In this document: positions 8,215 to 17,499 of the stretch, piece after piece
How positions within the stretch are numbered: the first letter of the stretch is position 1
Layout of the letters: every line of letters begins with the position of its first letter
Assembly (NCBI GenBank): GCA_937931785.1
Contig: CALHAX010000055.1
Location: 1 to 33,539 of the forward strand
Origin: an uncultured Hyphomicrobiaceae bacterium
Lineage (GTDB): Bacteria; Pseudomonadota; Alphaproteobacteria; Rhizobiales; CALHAX01
DNA length: 33,539 nucleotides
Direction of reading: 5' to 3'
Translations under genes and position numbers: made by a program
The notes under the pieces: generated by a model
What the model was told of the DNA's origin: nothing
Database searches by the model: none
What the model saw: the letters and a program-made list of their open reading frames with translations, nothing else

Positions 8215-8691
8215 ATGGCGAAGAAGGCCGATGACGGCCGCAAGATCATTGCAGAGAATCGCAAGGCGCGGCACGAATTCCATATCGAAGACGTTTTCGA
8301 GGCCGGCCTGGTTCTAACCGGCACCGAGGTCAAATCACTGCGCAATGGCAAGGCGAACATCGCGGAGTCGTATGCGTCCGCCGAGGATGGCGCAATCTAC
8401 GTGATCAACTCGAACATTCAGCCCTACCAGAAGTCTGGAAACTTCGACAATCACGAACCAACACGTCGGCGCAAGCTCCTGTTGCACGCTCGCGAAATTA
8501 CACGACTGACAAGTGCTGTTCAGCGTGAAGGCATGACGTTGATCCCGTTAAAACTCTACTTCAACGACCGTGGACTTGCAAAAATCGAAATCGGGTTGGC
8601 GAAGGGCAAGAAACTGCACGACAAGCGCCAGACCGAGAAAGATCGTGACTGGCAGAGAAGCAAGGCACGATTGCTGCGTGACAGAGGCTGA
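8215..8691 (+). CDS. smpB: SsrA-binding protein SmpB
   Basis: 158 residues, the expected length. It binds tmRNA and brings it to stalled ribosomes for trans-translation. Seen are [12 protein letters not shown] at the start, the [19 protein letters not shown]-fold block, [12 protein letters not shown] and the basic tail KDRDW-x-RSKAR that enters the decoding centre. GAAGGA lies about 16 bases upstream of the ATG, rather far; the start is fixed by family length. No tmRNA gene is visible nearby. It is probably co-transcribed with dapA. Confidence 0.97.
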   Translation: MAKKADDGRKIIAENRKARHEFHIEDVFEAGLVLTGTEVKSLRNGKANIAESYASAEDGAIYVINSNIQPYQKSGNFDNHEPTRRRKLLLHAREITRLTSAVQREGMTLIPLKLYFNDRGLAKIEIGLAKGKKLHDKRQTEKDRDWQRSKARLLRDRG

Positions 8692-8698
8692 CACACCC

Positions 8699-9571
8699 AT
8701 GCCCGCGCCTCCGACATCTCATCAATTCCGCTCCCAACGACTTGATCTCACTTACGCAAGCTGGGGCAATCCGGAAGCCCCTCCGCTTATACTCGTGCAC
8801 GGTTTGCGTGATCATGGTCGCGCCTGGGACCCGGTCGCAGAATCGTTCGCAAGCGACTGGCATGTAATCGTGCCCGACCTGCGCGGCCACGGCGACAGTG
8901 GCTGGCCGAGCGATGGCAATTACGCCATGTCCGGATTCGTTTTCGATCTGTCGGAGCTCATCGCACACCTGCAATTGGAAACGGTTGATCTCGTCGGACA
9001 CTCGCTCGGTGGCAACATTTCACTCCGCTATGCCGCTGCGTTCCCGGAGCACGTAAGGAAACTTGTCGTCATGGAAGGCATCGGCGCTGCACCTGATGTC
9101 GCGGAAAATTCTGAGGCTGTTCCGATATCACAACGCATGCGCAAATGGATTGAAACCCGACGCAAGGCCCTGGATCGTATGCCGCGCACCATGGGGACTC
9201 TTGAAGAGGCTACGACACGATATCACAAGGCAAACCCGCATCTGACAGTCGAACTGGCCGACCACCTGACACGACATGGAACGAGGCCGGTCGGCGATGG
9301 TCTCACATGGAAATTCGATCCCTTGTTGCAAGCCATGGCGCCCGAAGACTTTTCTCAGGAACTGAAGATGGCCATGATGGGCGACATCGAAGCCCCCGTT
9401 CTCCTGATCTATGGAGATGACAGTTGGGCCTCAAACCCCGCAAACGATGGCCGCATGGACCGTTTTCGTGATGTCCAGCTCGCCACCTTCCCAAACGCCG
9501 GTCACTGGATCCACCACGACGCACCGGCTGCGTTCGTTACAAGGGTTTCGGAATTTCTTGACGTGCCCTGA
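8699..9571 (+). CDS. Alpha/beta-fold hydrolase
   Basis: 290 residues from ATG 8699, seven bases after the smpB stop. GTG 8678, overlapping smpB, is an alternative start. The fold is clear: ILVHGLRDHGRAW, the PDLRGHGDS turn, the nucleophile elbow GHSLGG with Ser102, IYGDDSW with a likely acid, and NAGHWIHHD with the catalytic His. It resembles haloalkane dehalogenase/epoxide hydrolase/esterase relatives; the substrate is not predictable. The tight spacing suggests a dapA-smpB-hydrolase operon. Confidence 0.87.
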   Translation: MPAPPTSHQFRSQRLDLTYASWGNPEAPPLILVHGLRDHGRAWDPVAESFASDWHVIVPDLRGHGDSGWPSDGNYAMSGFVFDLSELIAHLQLETVDLVGHSLGGNISLRYAAAFPEHVRKLVVMEGIGAAPDVAENSEAVPISQRMRKWIETRRKALDRMPRTMGTLEEATTRYHKANPHLTVELADHLTRHGTRPVGDGLTWKFDPLLQAMAPEDFSQELKMAMMGDIEAPVLLIYGDDSWASNPANDGRMDRFRDVQLATFPNAGHWIHHDAPAAFVTRVSEFLDVP

Positions 9572-9779
9572 CAGTATTGCTGCGTCCACAAAGAAGCTCC
9601 ACGTCTCACATATGCATTTTGCACACACTGCACCAGCAGTCAGAACAAGAAGAGCAAGCACCATATACGCGAACACTTGCCATCCATGATGTCAGATCGT
9701 TCAATAAGTTATATCGGGATAATATTGATATCTGCTGTTCTCGATAGAAATCATGTCTGGAGTCATGGGTCGTCACAAC

Positions 9780-11522
9780 TCAACCAGCATTGCCTTTGTC
9801 CAGCTCACGCCCACCCTTTCCTTGCAAACTCCACAACTCCTTGATGATTACGAACAACTCATCATCGCGTGCATCTATGGTTGCTGCATCCCAGTCATTG
9901 CATTCGGAAATCAAATTCGTGAGTGCGTAAGAGGTTGGTTGATATTTTTTCTCAGGGTTAAAGTAAAAAATTCCATCAATCTTGCGCACGAAATCAAAGT
10001 TTTTGATGCGTTCGTTGATGTGCTTTGGCAACGGCACCATGTTGGCAAATCGTTTGAAGCAACGTTGCATCTCAGCCAGTGATTCATAGTGCGTGGTCCA
10101 GGTTTTGTTGTCATTCACATGGCGTGGCAGGACATGCTCGATCGTAAGGTCAGCCGGAATCTCGCGCGTCAATGTCTTGCCAATCACATCCGAGACACGG
10201 ACCAGAACCAGTTTGCATGCACGCCCACCTTTATGTTGAAAATCGTTCGACAAACGAAAGAGCACCCGTGCCTGTTCTTTTTTGTTCAGATCCAGTGCAG
10301 AGCCAGAGTCGCGCACGCCATTCGACGAAATTTCATCCAGAACGCGCTTGAAACGTCGCGCCCGCTCATTGACGCTGACACTGTTGATCAGCAGACAGAA
10401 GGCCAGTCGATCAATACGGCGCAGAAAATCGATCGTCGCCGCATCGTCGTTCGGCCCAAGCTGGAACCACTTTATGACAGGGCCAACCCAGTCACTGTCC
10501 CGCAACCAGTTGAGATAGGTCAGATATTTCCGCACCTCGGGATGATCTTCCCCCTTCCCGTTGGCGGCATCGACAATCCGCATATATCCAGTCACTGCGG
10601 GTCGGACAATCTCTTCCAGGTACGGTTTGCACCCACCGACCTTTTGGATGATTTTTTCATTCTCGAGCGCGATCGGTTTGCTGCCCGGACTGTGAATGGC
10701 GCGCAAGATGCTGAACAACCGATTGAACCGGAGAATCGTAAGCTTGCGCTCCCAATCGTCCCATTCTTCAGCAAGAGCATCGATTGTCTGATCGCCCTCA
10801 GGAGTACCACGAAAAGCCAGCGTCTTGATGTGACTGCTGAGTTGCAACGCCAAACCTGAATGGTTCAGCGCCTCATAAATCTGGTTGGCGTCGTCATGAT
10901 GGTCCGCCTCGATCATCGCAATCTGACAATGATCCAGCAGGTAGAGGCCAAAATCGTACAGGTCGTCCTCTTCGTTGTCGTTAAGTCGATTGATGCCGTC
11001 GCGCAACAACCGGCGGTTGGTCATCATGTTACGTGCGGTATCGGACGTCGTGTCGACATCAGGATCTTCTCGGGTCGCCCCGCGTGTCTTTGCAACGCGC
11101 TCAAACAGTTCTTCGTCCACGCGTCGCAGCGTCAATCGCCAGGGAATATCTGCCGGGGCCGAACCGGCAATGGCCCGATCAATCGCAGTCTGTTGCCGCC
11201 CTGTCAGCAGATCACGCACGATGCAAAGCATTAAAGTCAGTGTGATCAACCGCTGTTGACCATCAATGATGTCGAATTCACGCCGACCAAGAAGGCGATC
11301 ACGAGGACCCGGTGTGGCGGATTGAATAACGATGATTGCGCCTAGAAACGTTGTGCGCGGTCCACCATCGGGCGCTTCTTCGGCGCGTGCATTTTTCAGA
11401 TCATCGAAAAGCTTGGTGACAACCTGATCCGTCCACGCGTAATGGCGCTGGAATCGCGGCAGTCTGAAGTGATATTGTCCCGCAAGAAGCTTGCGAAGCG
11501 AAAGTGGCCTGGCTTTGAACAC
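9780..11522 (-). CDS. GmrSD-type single-chain restriction protein (DUF262 + DUF1524)
   Basis: 580 residues from GTG 11522. The open frame extends to ATG 11678 (632 residues), but the family fold begins just after 11522, and the longer start would leave only six bases to the divergent gene. The N-terminal DUF262 part has PRFQRHYAW (22-30) and DIIDGQQR (84-91), the ParB/Srx-like nucleotide-binding motif. The C-terminal DUF1524 part has IEHVLP with His463, FANMVPL with Asn494 and HINERI with Asn503, matching the His-Me-finger nuclease pattern. GmrSD enzymes are type IV restriction systems for modified phage DNA; SspE and BrxU share the architecture. No modification genes (dnd, ssp or brx) are visible. 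It stands alone between housekeeping genes, which suggests transfer. Confidence 0.85.
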   Translation of the reverse strand: MFKARPLSLRKLLAGQYHFRLPRFQRHYAWTDQVVTKLFDDLKNARAEEAPDGGPRTTFLGAIIVIQSATPGPRDRLLGRREFDIIDGQQRLITLTLMLCIVRDLLTGRQQTAIDRAIAGSAPADIPWRLTLRRVDEELFERVAKTRGATREDPDVDTTSDTARNMMTNRRLLRDGINRLNDNEEDDLYDFGLYLLDHCQIAMIEADHHDDANQIYEALNHSGLALQLSSHIKTLAFRGTPEGDQTIDALAEEWDDWERKLTILRFNRLFSILRAIHSPGSKPIALENEKIIQKVGGCKPYLEEIVRPAVTGYMRIVDAANGKGEDHPEVRKYLTYLNWLRDSDWVGPVIKWFQLGPNDDAATIDFLRRIDRLAFCLLINSVSVNERARRFKRVLDEISSNGVRDSGSALDLNKKEQARVLFRLSNDFQHKGGRACKLVLVRVSDVIGKTLTREIPADLTIEHVLPRHVNDNKTWTTHYESLAEMQRCFKRFANMVPLPKHINERIKNFDFVRKIDGIFYFNPEKKYQPTSYALTNLISECNDWDAATIDARDDELFVIIKELWSLQGKGGRELDKGNAG

Positions 11523-11684
11523 AAGTGCCCCCCACTGGCACGCTGAACGACGAACGCATTGAACACGTGGGTGGTACGGAAATATGTCGTGCTCACCATA
11601 ATCGACACGCGAAGTTAGCCGATCGATCAGCGCCAGACAATTATCAATGTCTACCAGATTGAGATTAAATTGAGACAAGACGAT

Positions 11685-12044
11685 ATGGCAGCGACGGTCT
11701 TCAAGGTTTTACGAACATCGGAATACAACGAGTTTCAGGCGAGTGGACGTTACGCCGGCTCAGCGGATGATCTCCGCGATGGCTTCGTACATCTCTCAAC
11801 GGCAAATCAGATCCATGGCACTCTGGAGCGGCATTTCTCCAACGCAAACGGTGTGGCCGAAACGGGATTGAGTCTCGTTCGGTTTGATGCCGCAACTTTG
11901 GGCGAAGCTCTGAAATGGGAACCCTCCCGCGGTGGGGCTCTATTTCCACACTTCTACGGTGTGTTGACGCTCGACCTTGTGACAGACATCGTCCCACTCT
12001 CCGTGTCAGATGATGGACGCCATATTGTGCCAAAAGGACCTTGA
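11685..12044 (+). CDS. DUF952 family protein
   Basis: 119 residues from ATG 11685; an in-frame ATG at 11670 adds five residues. The family pattern is visible: VFKVLRTSEY at the start, GSADDLRDGFVHLSTA, HF, then LKWEPSRGGALFPHFYG near the end. The biochemical role of DUF952 is unknown; the fold has been likened to ADP-ribosyl-related enzymes, which is only a suggestion. It ends three bases before the pyrD ATG (AAAGGA sits in its last codons), so the two are translationally coupled. This gene pair is common in Alphaproteobacteria. Confidence 0.85.
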   Translation: MAATVFKVLRTSEYNEFQASGRYAGSADDLRDGFVHLSTANQIHGTLERHFSNANGVAETGLSLVRFDAATLGEALKWEPSRGGALFPHFYGVLTLDLVTDIVPLSVSDDGRHIVPKGP

Positions 12045-12047
12045 GTG

Positions 12048-13151
12048 ATGCGCGATCGACTGTTTCAACTTGTACGCCCAGCACTCTTCGCACTCGAAGC
12101 TGAAAAGGCTCATGATGCGTCCCTCCGCGCGCTGGAGTTCGGCATTCACCCCCGCCAGAGCAACGCAGATGATCCAGCACTGTTGCAGAACATCTGGGGT
12201 ATGGAGTTCACAAACCCGATCGGAATCGCAGCAGGTTACGACAAGGATGCACGCGCCCCCGATGCACTACTTGCCATGGGTCTGGGGTTCGCAGAAATCG
12301 GTACGGTCACACCACGCCCGCAATCGGGAAACCCTAGACCACGTGTATTCCGTCTGCCGGAAGCACGTGCAGTCATCAACAGACTGGGGTTCAACAACGC
12401 GGGCCATGCGTCAGCACTCGCACGTTTGCGTGCACGCAAACGCTCTACAGACAAAAGCATCGTCGGCGTGAACATTGGTGCGAACAAGGACAGTGAGGAT
12501 CGCGCAGCGGACTACGTCACGGGCGTCGAGACGTTCGCAGATGTCGCCTCGTACTTCACAGTGAACGTGTCCTCACCCAACACCCCCGGCTTGCGCGACC
12601 TTCAGGCACCGGACCAGTTGCGCGGCCTTCTTCGCCGGGTCATGGACGCGCGCAACGCAGCAGCGGACACATCGGGGCGTTCCATACCGGTGATCGTAAA
12701 ACTTGCACCAGACGTGGCGCTGGACGATCTTCCCGCAATTGTGGCCTGCATCCAGGAGTGCGGTGCCGATAGCATTTGCGTCTCCAACACAACCTTGACG
12801 CGTCCCGGTGTCGCCCACCTTCCGAACGAAAAAGAAACAGGCGGCCTCTCCGGCGCACCGCTGTTCGAGCTGTCGACAATGATGCTGGCGCGCGTGTTCC
12901 AGTTGACCGAAGGAAAAATCCCGCTGATTGGTGTTGGCGGCATTCATTCCGGAGAAACAGCCGTCACCAAGATCGAAGCCGGCGCATCCCTGATCCAGCT
13001 TTATACGGGCTTGATCTACGGTGGACCGGGGCTGATTCAGGAGATGAAATCCGCCATCTCACAGGCCATACAAGATCACGGCGCGAATAATATCAGCGAT
13101 CTTGTTGGAACGAAATCCAAAGAATGGGCATCGCGCAACGTTACGACTTGA
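12048..13151 (+). CDS. pyrD: Dihydroorotate dehydrogenase (quinone), class 2
   Basis: 367 residues from ATG 12048; the GTG directly before it (12045) could also serve. It oxidises dihydroorotate to orotate in pyrimidine synthesis and passes electrons from FMN to membrane quinone. The N-terminal helical segment (RPALFALEAEKAHD) is the membrane-association part of class 2 enzymes. The core shows NPIGIAAGYDKDA, NRLGFNNAG, GVNIGANKD, the catalytic Ser in NVSSPNTPGLR, and IGVGGIHSG plus QLYTGLIYGGP at the FMN phosphate site. It converges on the MATE gene with 12 bp between stops. Confidence 0.97.
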   Translation: MRDRLFQLVRPALFALEAEKAHDASLRALEFGIHPRQSNADDPALLQNIWGMEFTNPIGIAAGYDKDARAPDALLAMGLGFAEIGTVTPRPQSGNPRPRVFRLPEARAVINRLGFNNAGHASALARLRARKRSTDKSIVGVNIGANKDSEDRAADYVTGVETFADVASYFTVNVSSPNTPGLRDLQAPDQLRGLLRRVMDARNAAADTSGRSIPVIVKLAPDVALDDLPAIVACIQECGADSICVSNTTLTRPGVAHLPNEKETGGLSGAPLFELSTMMLARVFQLTEGKIPLIGVGGIHSGETAVTKIEAGASLIQLYTGLIYGGPGLIQEMKSAISQAIQDHGANNISDLVGTKSKEWASRNVTT

Positions 13152-13163
13152 AGCGTGCTGCCC

Positions 13164-14498
13164 TTATGTCGAAACAGAACCAAAACTGACTCTCAGGATC
13201 TTCGGGTACAGCGCACCCAGTGTCACGGTCCGTGCCACAAACAACACCAAGAGCGAAGCCCAGAGACCGTGGTTGCCGAATGCTGGCGTTAGTGCTGCCC
13301 AGGCCACCAGATAAATCACGACACTGACGAATGTCGCATTTCGCATATCGCCCGTACACGTGGCACCAATAAAAATTCCATCCAGTTGAAAGCAGGCGAA
13401 CCCGAACACCGGCGTCGCCGCAGCCCACAGGAGATAGATCCGCGCCGTTGCACGCACCTCCTCGCTGACTGTGAGGAGATCAATAAACAGGCCCCCAAGG
13501 AGCCAAAACAGCAAGCTGATCACGACGCTCAACACGCCAGCCCATAGCGATGACAGCCGCACAGCCCGCATAAACCGCTCTCTCTTGCCCGCCCCAACAG
13601 CGTGGCCAACCAGAGCTTCGGCGGCGTAGGCAAACCCATCCAGCACATAGGCCGACAAGCTCATCAAATGATACAGGATCGCGTTTGCCGCCAAAATGAT
13701 GTCGCCACCTTTTGCCCCCTCGTTCACAAAAAATGCGAAAGCCGACACGAGGATCACAGTACGCAGCATGATGTCCCGGTTCACCCGAAAGACGCGTACC
13801 AGTTTTTGACGATTGAAAACCTCGCTTACCGCCGGCATGGCTTCGCGCCGCATCAACTCACGACGCACAATCCACAGCCCGACACCAACCGCAATCACTT
13901 CAGCCGCAAGCGTTCCATATGCGACCCCCTCGATTTCCATCCCGAAACCGGACACCAGAACAATGTCAAAGATGATGTTCAATCCGTTGATCAGCAGCTG
14001 GAGCAGGAATGCAAGTTTGGTTTGTCGCAGACCGATCAGCCATCCCAACATCACGAAATTCAGCAGCGCAGCAGGCGCACTCCAGATCCGGATGGTTAGG
14101 TATGTGTGCGCCGCCTCCTCAACCGCAGGCGATCCCTGCAAGACATAAAGCGCAAGCCCACCGATCGGCCTTTGCAGTAAAATCAGAACAACACCCGCAC
14201 CAGCGGCAATCGTCAGCGCCTGCAGGAGCGTCGTTGCAACAGTGTTCTGATCTCCTGCTCCATCAGCTTGCGCCGTGAGCCCCGATGTCCCCATCCGCAG
14301 AAAACTGAACAACATGTAGATCATTGAAAAAATCGTTGCGCCGAGCGCAACGGCACCAACCAGCGACGGCTTGTCGAGCTGACCAAGCACCGCTGTGTCG
14401 ACGATACCGATCAGCGGCTCGGTCGCATTCGACAGGATGATCGGGATCGCAATCGCAAGAACTTCGCGATGGGTCACCGGCGGGTGAGGTTGCGTCAT
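13164..14498 (-). CDS. MATE-family multidrug/sodium antiporter (DinF-like)
   Basis: 444 residues from ATG 14498; a TTG four codons earlier (14510) is the only longer start. About twelve hydrophobic helices are arranged in two halves. The first half has the family segment SNATEPLIGIVDTAVLGQL, and an acidic residue plus Gly-rich turns follow at GTSGLTAQADGAGD. MATE proteins export cationic drugs or metabolites in exchange for Na+ or H+ at the inner membrane. The sequence resembles the DinF branch more than NorM. The substrate is unknown. The DUF6460 gene precedes it on the same strand with about 54 nt between. Confidence 0.93.
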   Translation of the reverse strand: MTQPHPPVTHREVLAIAIPIILSNATEPLIGIVDTAVLGQLDKPSLVGAVALGATIFSMIYMLFSFLRMGTSGLTAQADGAGDQNTVATTLLQALTIAAGAGVVLILLQRPIGGLALYVLQGSPAVEEAAHTYLTIRIWSAPAALLNFVMLGWLIGLRQTKLAFLLQLLINGLNIIFDIVLVSGFGMEIEGVAYGTLAAEVIAVGVGLWIVRRELMRREAMPAVSEVFNRQKLVRVFRVNRDIMLRTVILVSAFAFFVNEGAKGGDIILAANAILYHLMSLSAYVLDGFAYAAEALVGHAVGAGKRERFMRAVRLSSLWAGVLSVVISLLFWLLGGLFIDLLTVSEEVRATARIYLLWAAATPVFGFACFQLDGIFIGATCTGDMRNATFVSVVIYLVAWAALTPAFGNHGLWASLLVLFVARTVTLGALYPKILRVSFGSVST

Positions 14499-14552
14499 GG
14501 GGTCAATCAATCCTGGCGGCTACGCCTTCCGACAAAGAATGCCAGATTAACG

Positions 14553-14861
14553 TCAGCTGGACTTCTTGCCGGATTTGAACATTCGCGAAAGCAACCAGAC
14601 CGGAATGACGATCACCGCCCCCAGAAGGAAGTACTGGAAGGCCCAGTCAAAGGCATCAAAGCCCATATCGTAGATCCGGATAGCGAGGCGTTGCAGCCGC
14701 TCGATCAACTCCAGCGGGCTCAGGCCAAACGCCGCAAGTACAATTCCAACCACAACGGACATCACGATCAGCTTGAACACCACCGCAACGGGATTGCCGC
14801 CAAAAAATCGTTCCATCGTCTCGTTCCCATCTGTCGCAGGTATCAGCTTCTCACCCGCCAT
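14553..14861 (-). CDS. DUF6460 family small membrane protein
   Basis: 102 residues from ATG 14861. ATG 14816 (MERFFGGNP) also has a fair ribosome site (GGGA) and may be the true start. Two membrane helices are visible: VVFKLIVMSVVVGIVLAAFG and a second around YFLLGAVIVIPVWLLS. Between them is an amphipathic segment. The tail is basic. It matches my recollection of the DUF6460 family, confined to Alphaproteobacteria and without a known role. It is divergent from lhr across 52 bp. Confidence 0.75.
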   Translation of the reverse strand: MAGEKLIPATDGNETMERFFGGNPVAVVFKLIVMSVVVGIVLAAFGLSPLELIERLQRLAIRIYDMGFDAFDWAFQYFLLGAVIVIPVWLLSRMFKSGKKSS

Positions 14862-14913
14862 ATAGTCCGATTAGAGTGTGGCGTGAACCAGTCAACAGAT
14901 AAGACGGGCATTT

Positions 14914-17499
14914 GTGGTGGGATGTGTTGCGCGGACAAAGCGAGCCAAACCGGCCCCCCGGAAACGGGGAAGCGGCAAGGTGTGCCCACCGCCCGTTCTG
15001 CCGAAACCCTTCGCACAATGGTTCGCAAACCGTGACTGGACGATAAGAGAACACCAGGCCGCCATGATCGCGGCATTCGAAGCCAGGCATTCGACGCTGC
15101 TGATCGCTCCAACCGGCGCTGGCAAAACGCTCGCCGGATTCCTGCCCAGCCTGATCGCACTGCACGGTGAGGGGCCGGAACGCAAGAAAGCCGGTCGCGA
15201 CGTTCACACCCTCTATATCTCCCCACTCAAAGCGCTAGCCGTGGACGTTGCGCGCAACGTGATCACACCAGCCGAAGAAATGAACCTCAACCTGAAGATT
15301 GAAACCCGGACAGGCGACACCCCACCAGCCAGACGTCAGCGCCAACTCCGCACCCCACCCGACATTCTTCTGACGACACCGGAACAAGTCGCGCTGCTCC
15401 TCTCACACCCAAGCGCCGCGACGTTCTTTGCCGACCTGCAAACGATCATACTGGACGAATTGCACGCCCTCGTCACCTCCAAGCGCGGTGATCTGTTAGC
15501 GCTTAACCTGGCACGCCTGCGTACCATCGTTCCCGACGTTGTGAGTTTCGGTTTGTCCGCCACCGTTGCACGGCCCACGGAATTACAAGCCTACTTGATG
15601 GGACAATCTGATCCCGAACAGAAAATCAATCTGGCGCGCCGCCACTTTGTGTCTGAAAGCACAACACCTGACATAAAAATCCTCGAATCCAGCGAGCGCC
15701 TTCCCTGGTCTGGGCATTCATCACGTTATGCCTTTCCCGAAATCTATCGTGCAATCACGGACCATAATCTGACGCTGGTGTTTGTGAACACGCGCTCACA
15801 GGCGGAAATGGTGTTTCAGGGACTGTGGGAAGCAAATGACGCAAATTTGCCCATCGCACTTCATCATGGCTCGTTGGCCGTGGGGCAACGTCGAAAGGTT
15901 GAGGCCGCAATGGTGGCCGGTAAACTGCGTGGTGTCGTGTGCACCTCGACGCTCGACCTTGGTATCGACTGGGGCGATGTTGACCTGGTCATCAATGTCG
16001 GTGCGCCCAAAGGTGCGAGCCGCCTGGCACAGCGCATCGGGCGAGCCAATCACCGCTTTGACGAACCGTCCCGCGCATTGCTCGTTCCCTCAAACCGCTT
16101 CGAGGTGATGGAGTGTCGCGCTGCTTTGGATGCAGCAACCGCCGGCGATCAGGACACCCAAATCGTTCGGCCTGGCGGACTCGACGTTCTGGCGCAGCAT
16201 ATCATCGGTACGGCCTGTTCCGGTCCGTTCGACACTGAAGACCTGTTCCGTGAGGTGCGATCTGCCCTGCCCTACAGCGAACTCACCAGAGACCGGTTCG
16301 ACCGCATCATCGCCTTTGCAGCTACCGGCGGATATGCGCTGAAAGCCTATGACCGCTTCGCCCGTCTTCGCAAGAATGAGGAGGGTTTGATGCAACTGAC
16401 GCATTCGCGTTTCGCGCAACAGTACCGCTTGAACGTCGGCACCATCATCGAGGCCCCTATGCTCAAGGTTCGCCTTGGCAAACCGAAGAAAAGCGGCAGT
16501 ACGGCTGGGCTGCGCGGCGGGCGCATGCTCGGTGAAATCGAAGAATGGTTCATCGAACAACTGACCCCCGGCGACACATTTGTTTTTGCCGGCCGGATCC
16601 TGAGATACGAGGGCATGCGAGATACAAACATCTTCGTATCTCGCGCCAAGGCTGAGAACCCAAGTATACCGTCGTATCAGGGAGGAAAATTTCCACTTTC
16701 GACACATCTTGCGAATCGCGTGCGTCACATGTTGAGCGACGCGTCATCCTGGAAAAATCTCCCGGAACAGGTCGAAGAGTGGCTCCAGATCCAACAGAAA
16801 AAATCAATTGTACCATCACCACAGGAAATTTTAATCGAGACATTTCCACGTAGCGCGAAGCACTACTTCATCTGTTATCCGTTTGAGGGGCGCCTTGCAC
16901 ATCAAACACTCGGTGTACTTCTGACGCGTCGGCTCGATAGACTAGGAGCGCGCCCCATGGGCTTCGTCGCAAACGACTATGCCATCGCAATCTGGGGCTT
17001 GCGGGATATGTCCGAAATGGTCACCACTGGATCGATTGATCTTGATGCATTGTTTGAGCCGGACATGCTCGGTGATGATCTCGATGCATGGCTTTCGAAT
17101 TCCATGATGATGAAGCGGACCTTCCGCAATTGTGCTGTCATCGCGGGTTTGATCGAACGACGTTTTCCACGCGCTGAAAAATCTGGCCGGCAAGTCACTT
17201 TTTCATCCGATCTGATTTACGATGTACTTCGCGAACACGAGCCCGATCACATTCTTCTGGAAGCCGCCTGGGCCGACGCCGCAACCGGATTGCTTGACCT
17301 TGGCCGTTTGAATGATTTCCTGACTCGCATCAATGGAGAAATTCGTCATATCGCACTCGAGCGCGTCTCCCCCCTCGCGGTACCTGTTCTATTGGAAATT
17401 GGCCGTGAACGTGTTCCCGGCATTGATCCCGACGACCTTTTGCGGGATGCGTCCAACGATTTGATCAAGGACGCCATGGGCAGACAGTCCTCAACATGA
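14914..17499 (+). CDS. Ligase-associated DNA damage response DEXH helicase (Lhr family)
   Basis: 861 residues from GTG 14914. The N-terminal 25 residues are basic and the start is uncertain, because several in-frame GTG codons follow. Motifs appear in order: Walker A APTGAGKT (65-72), YISPLKALAVD, TTPEQ, the DELH box (181-184), GLSATVA, then VFVNTRSQAEM, CTSTLDLGIDWG and QRIGRANHR in the second RecA domain. The C-terminal Lhr-core region follows. This branch is encoded next to a PdeM phosphoesterase and often an ATP-dependent ligase and exonuclease, and is thought to act in DNA repair. Only PdeM is present here, overlapping by four bases. Confidence 0.93.
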   Translation: MVGCVARTKRAKPAPRKRGSGKVCPPPVLPKPFAQWFANRDWTIREHQAAMIAAFEARHSTLLIAPTGAGKTLAGFLPSLIALHGEGPERKKAGRDVHTLYISPLKALAVDVARNVITPAEEMNLNLKIETRTGDTPPARRQRQLRTPPDILLTTPEQVALLLSHPSAATFFADLQTIILDELHALVTSKRGDLLALNLARLRTIVPDVVSFGLSATVARPTELQAYLMGQSDPEQKINLARRHFVSESTTPDIKILESSERLPWSGHSSRYAFPEIYRAITDHNLTLVFVNTRSQAEMVFQGLWEANDANLPIALHHGSLAVGQRRKVEAAMVAGKLRGVVCTSTLDLGIDWGDVDLVINVGAPKGASRLAQRIGRANHRFDEPSRALLVPSNRFEVMECRAALDAATAGDQDTQIVRPGGLDVLAQHIIGTACSGPFDTEDLFREVRSALPYSELTRDRFDRIIAFAATGGYALKAYDRFARLRKNEEGLMQLTHSRFAQQYRLNVGTIIEAPMLKVRLGKPKKSGSTAGLRGGRMLGEIEEWFIEQLTPGDTFVFAGRILRYEGMRDTNIFVSRAKAENPSIPSYQGGKFPLSTHLANRVRHMLSDASSWKNLPEQVEEWLQIQQKKSIVPSPQEILIETFPRSAKHYFICYPFEGRLAHQTLGVLLTRRLDRLGARPMGFVANDYAIAIWGLRDMSEMVTTGSIDLDALFEPDMLGDDLDAWLSNSMMMKRTFRNCAVIAGLIERRFPRAEKSGRQVTFSSDLIYDVLREHEPDHILLEAAWADAATGLLDLGRLNDFLTRINGEIRHIALERVSPLAVPVLLEIGRERVPGIDPDDLLRDASNDLIKDAMGRQSST

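Noticed and set aside
8570-8698. Longer N-terminus for the hydrolase after smpB
   Set aside because: That extension lies wholly within smpB in another frame and has no hydrolase character; starts at 8678 or 8699 fit better.
9431-9676. Leftward 81-codon frame with a hydrophobic, Cys-containing N-terminus
   Set aside because: It overlaps the hydrolase 3' end by about 140 bp, starts with GTG without a clear ribosome site, and its second half is only antisense of the hydrolase. A small exported protein cannot be fully excluded.
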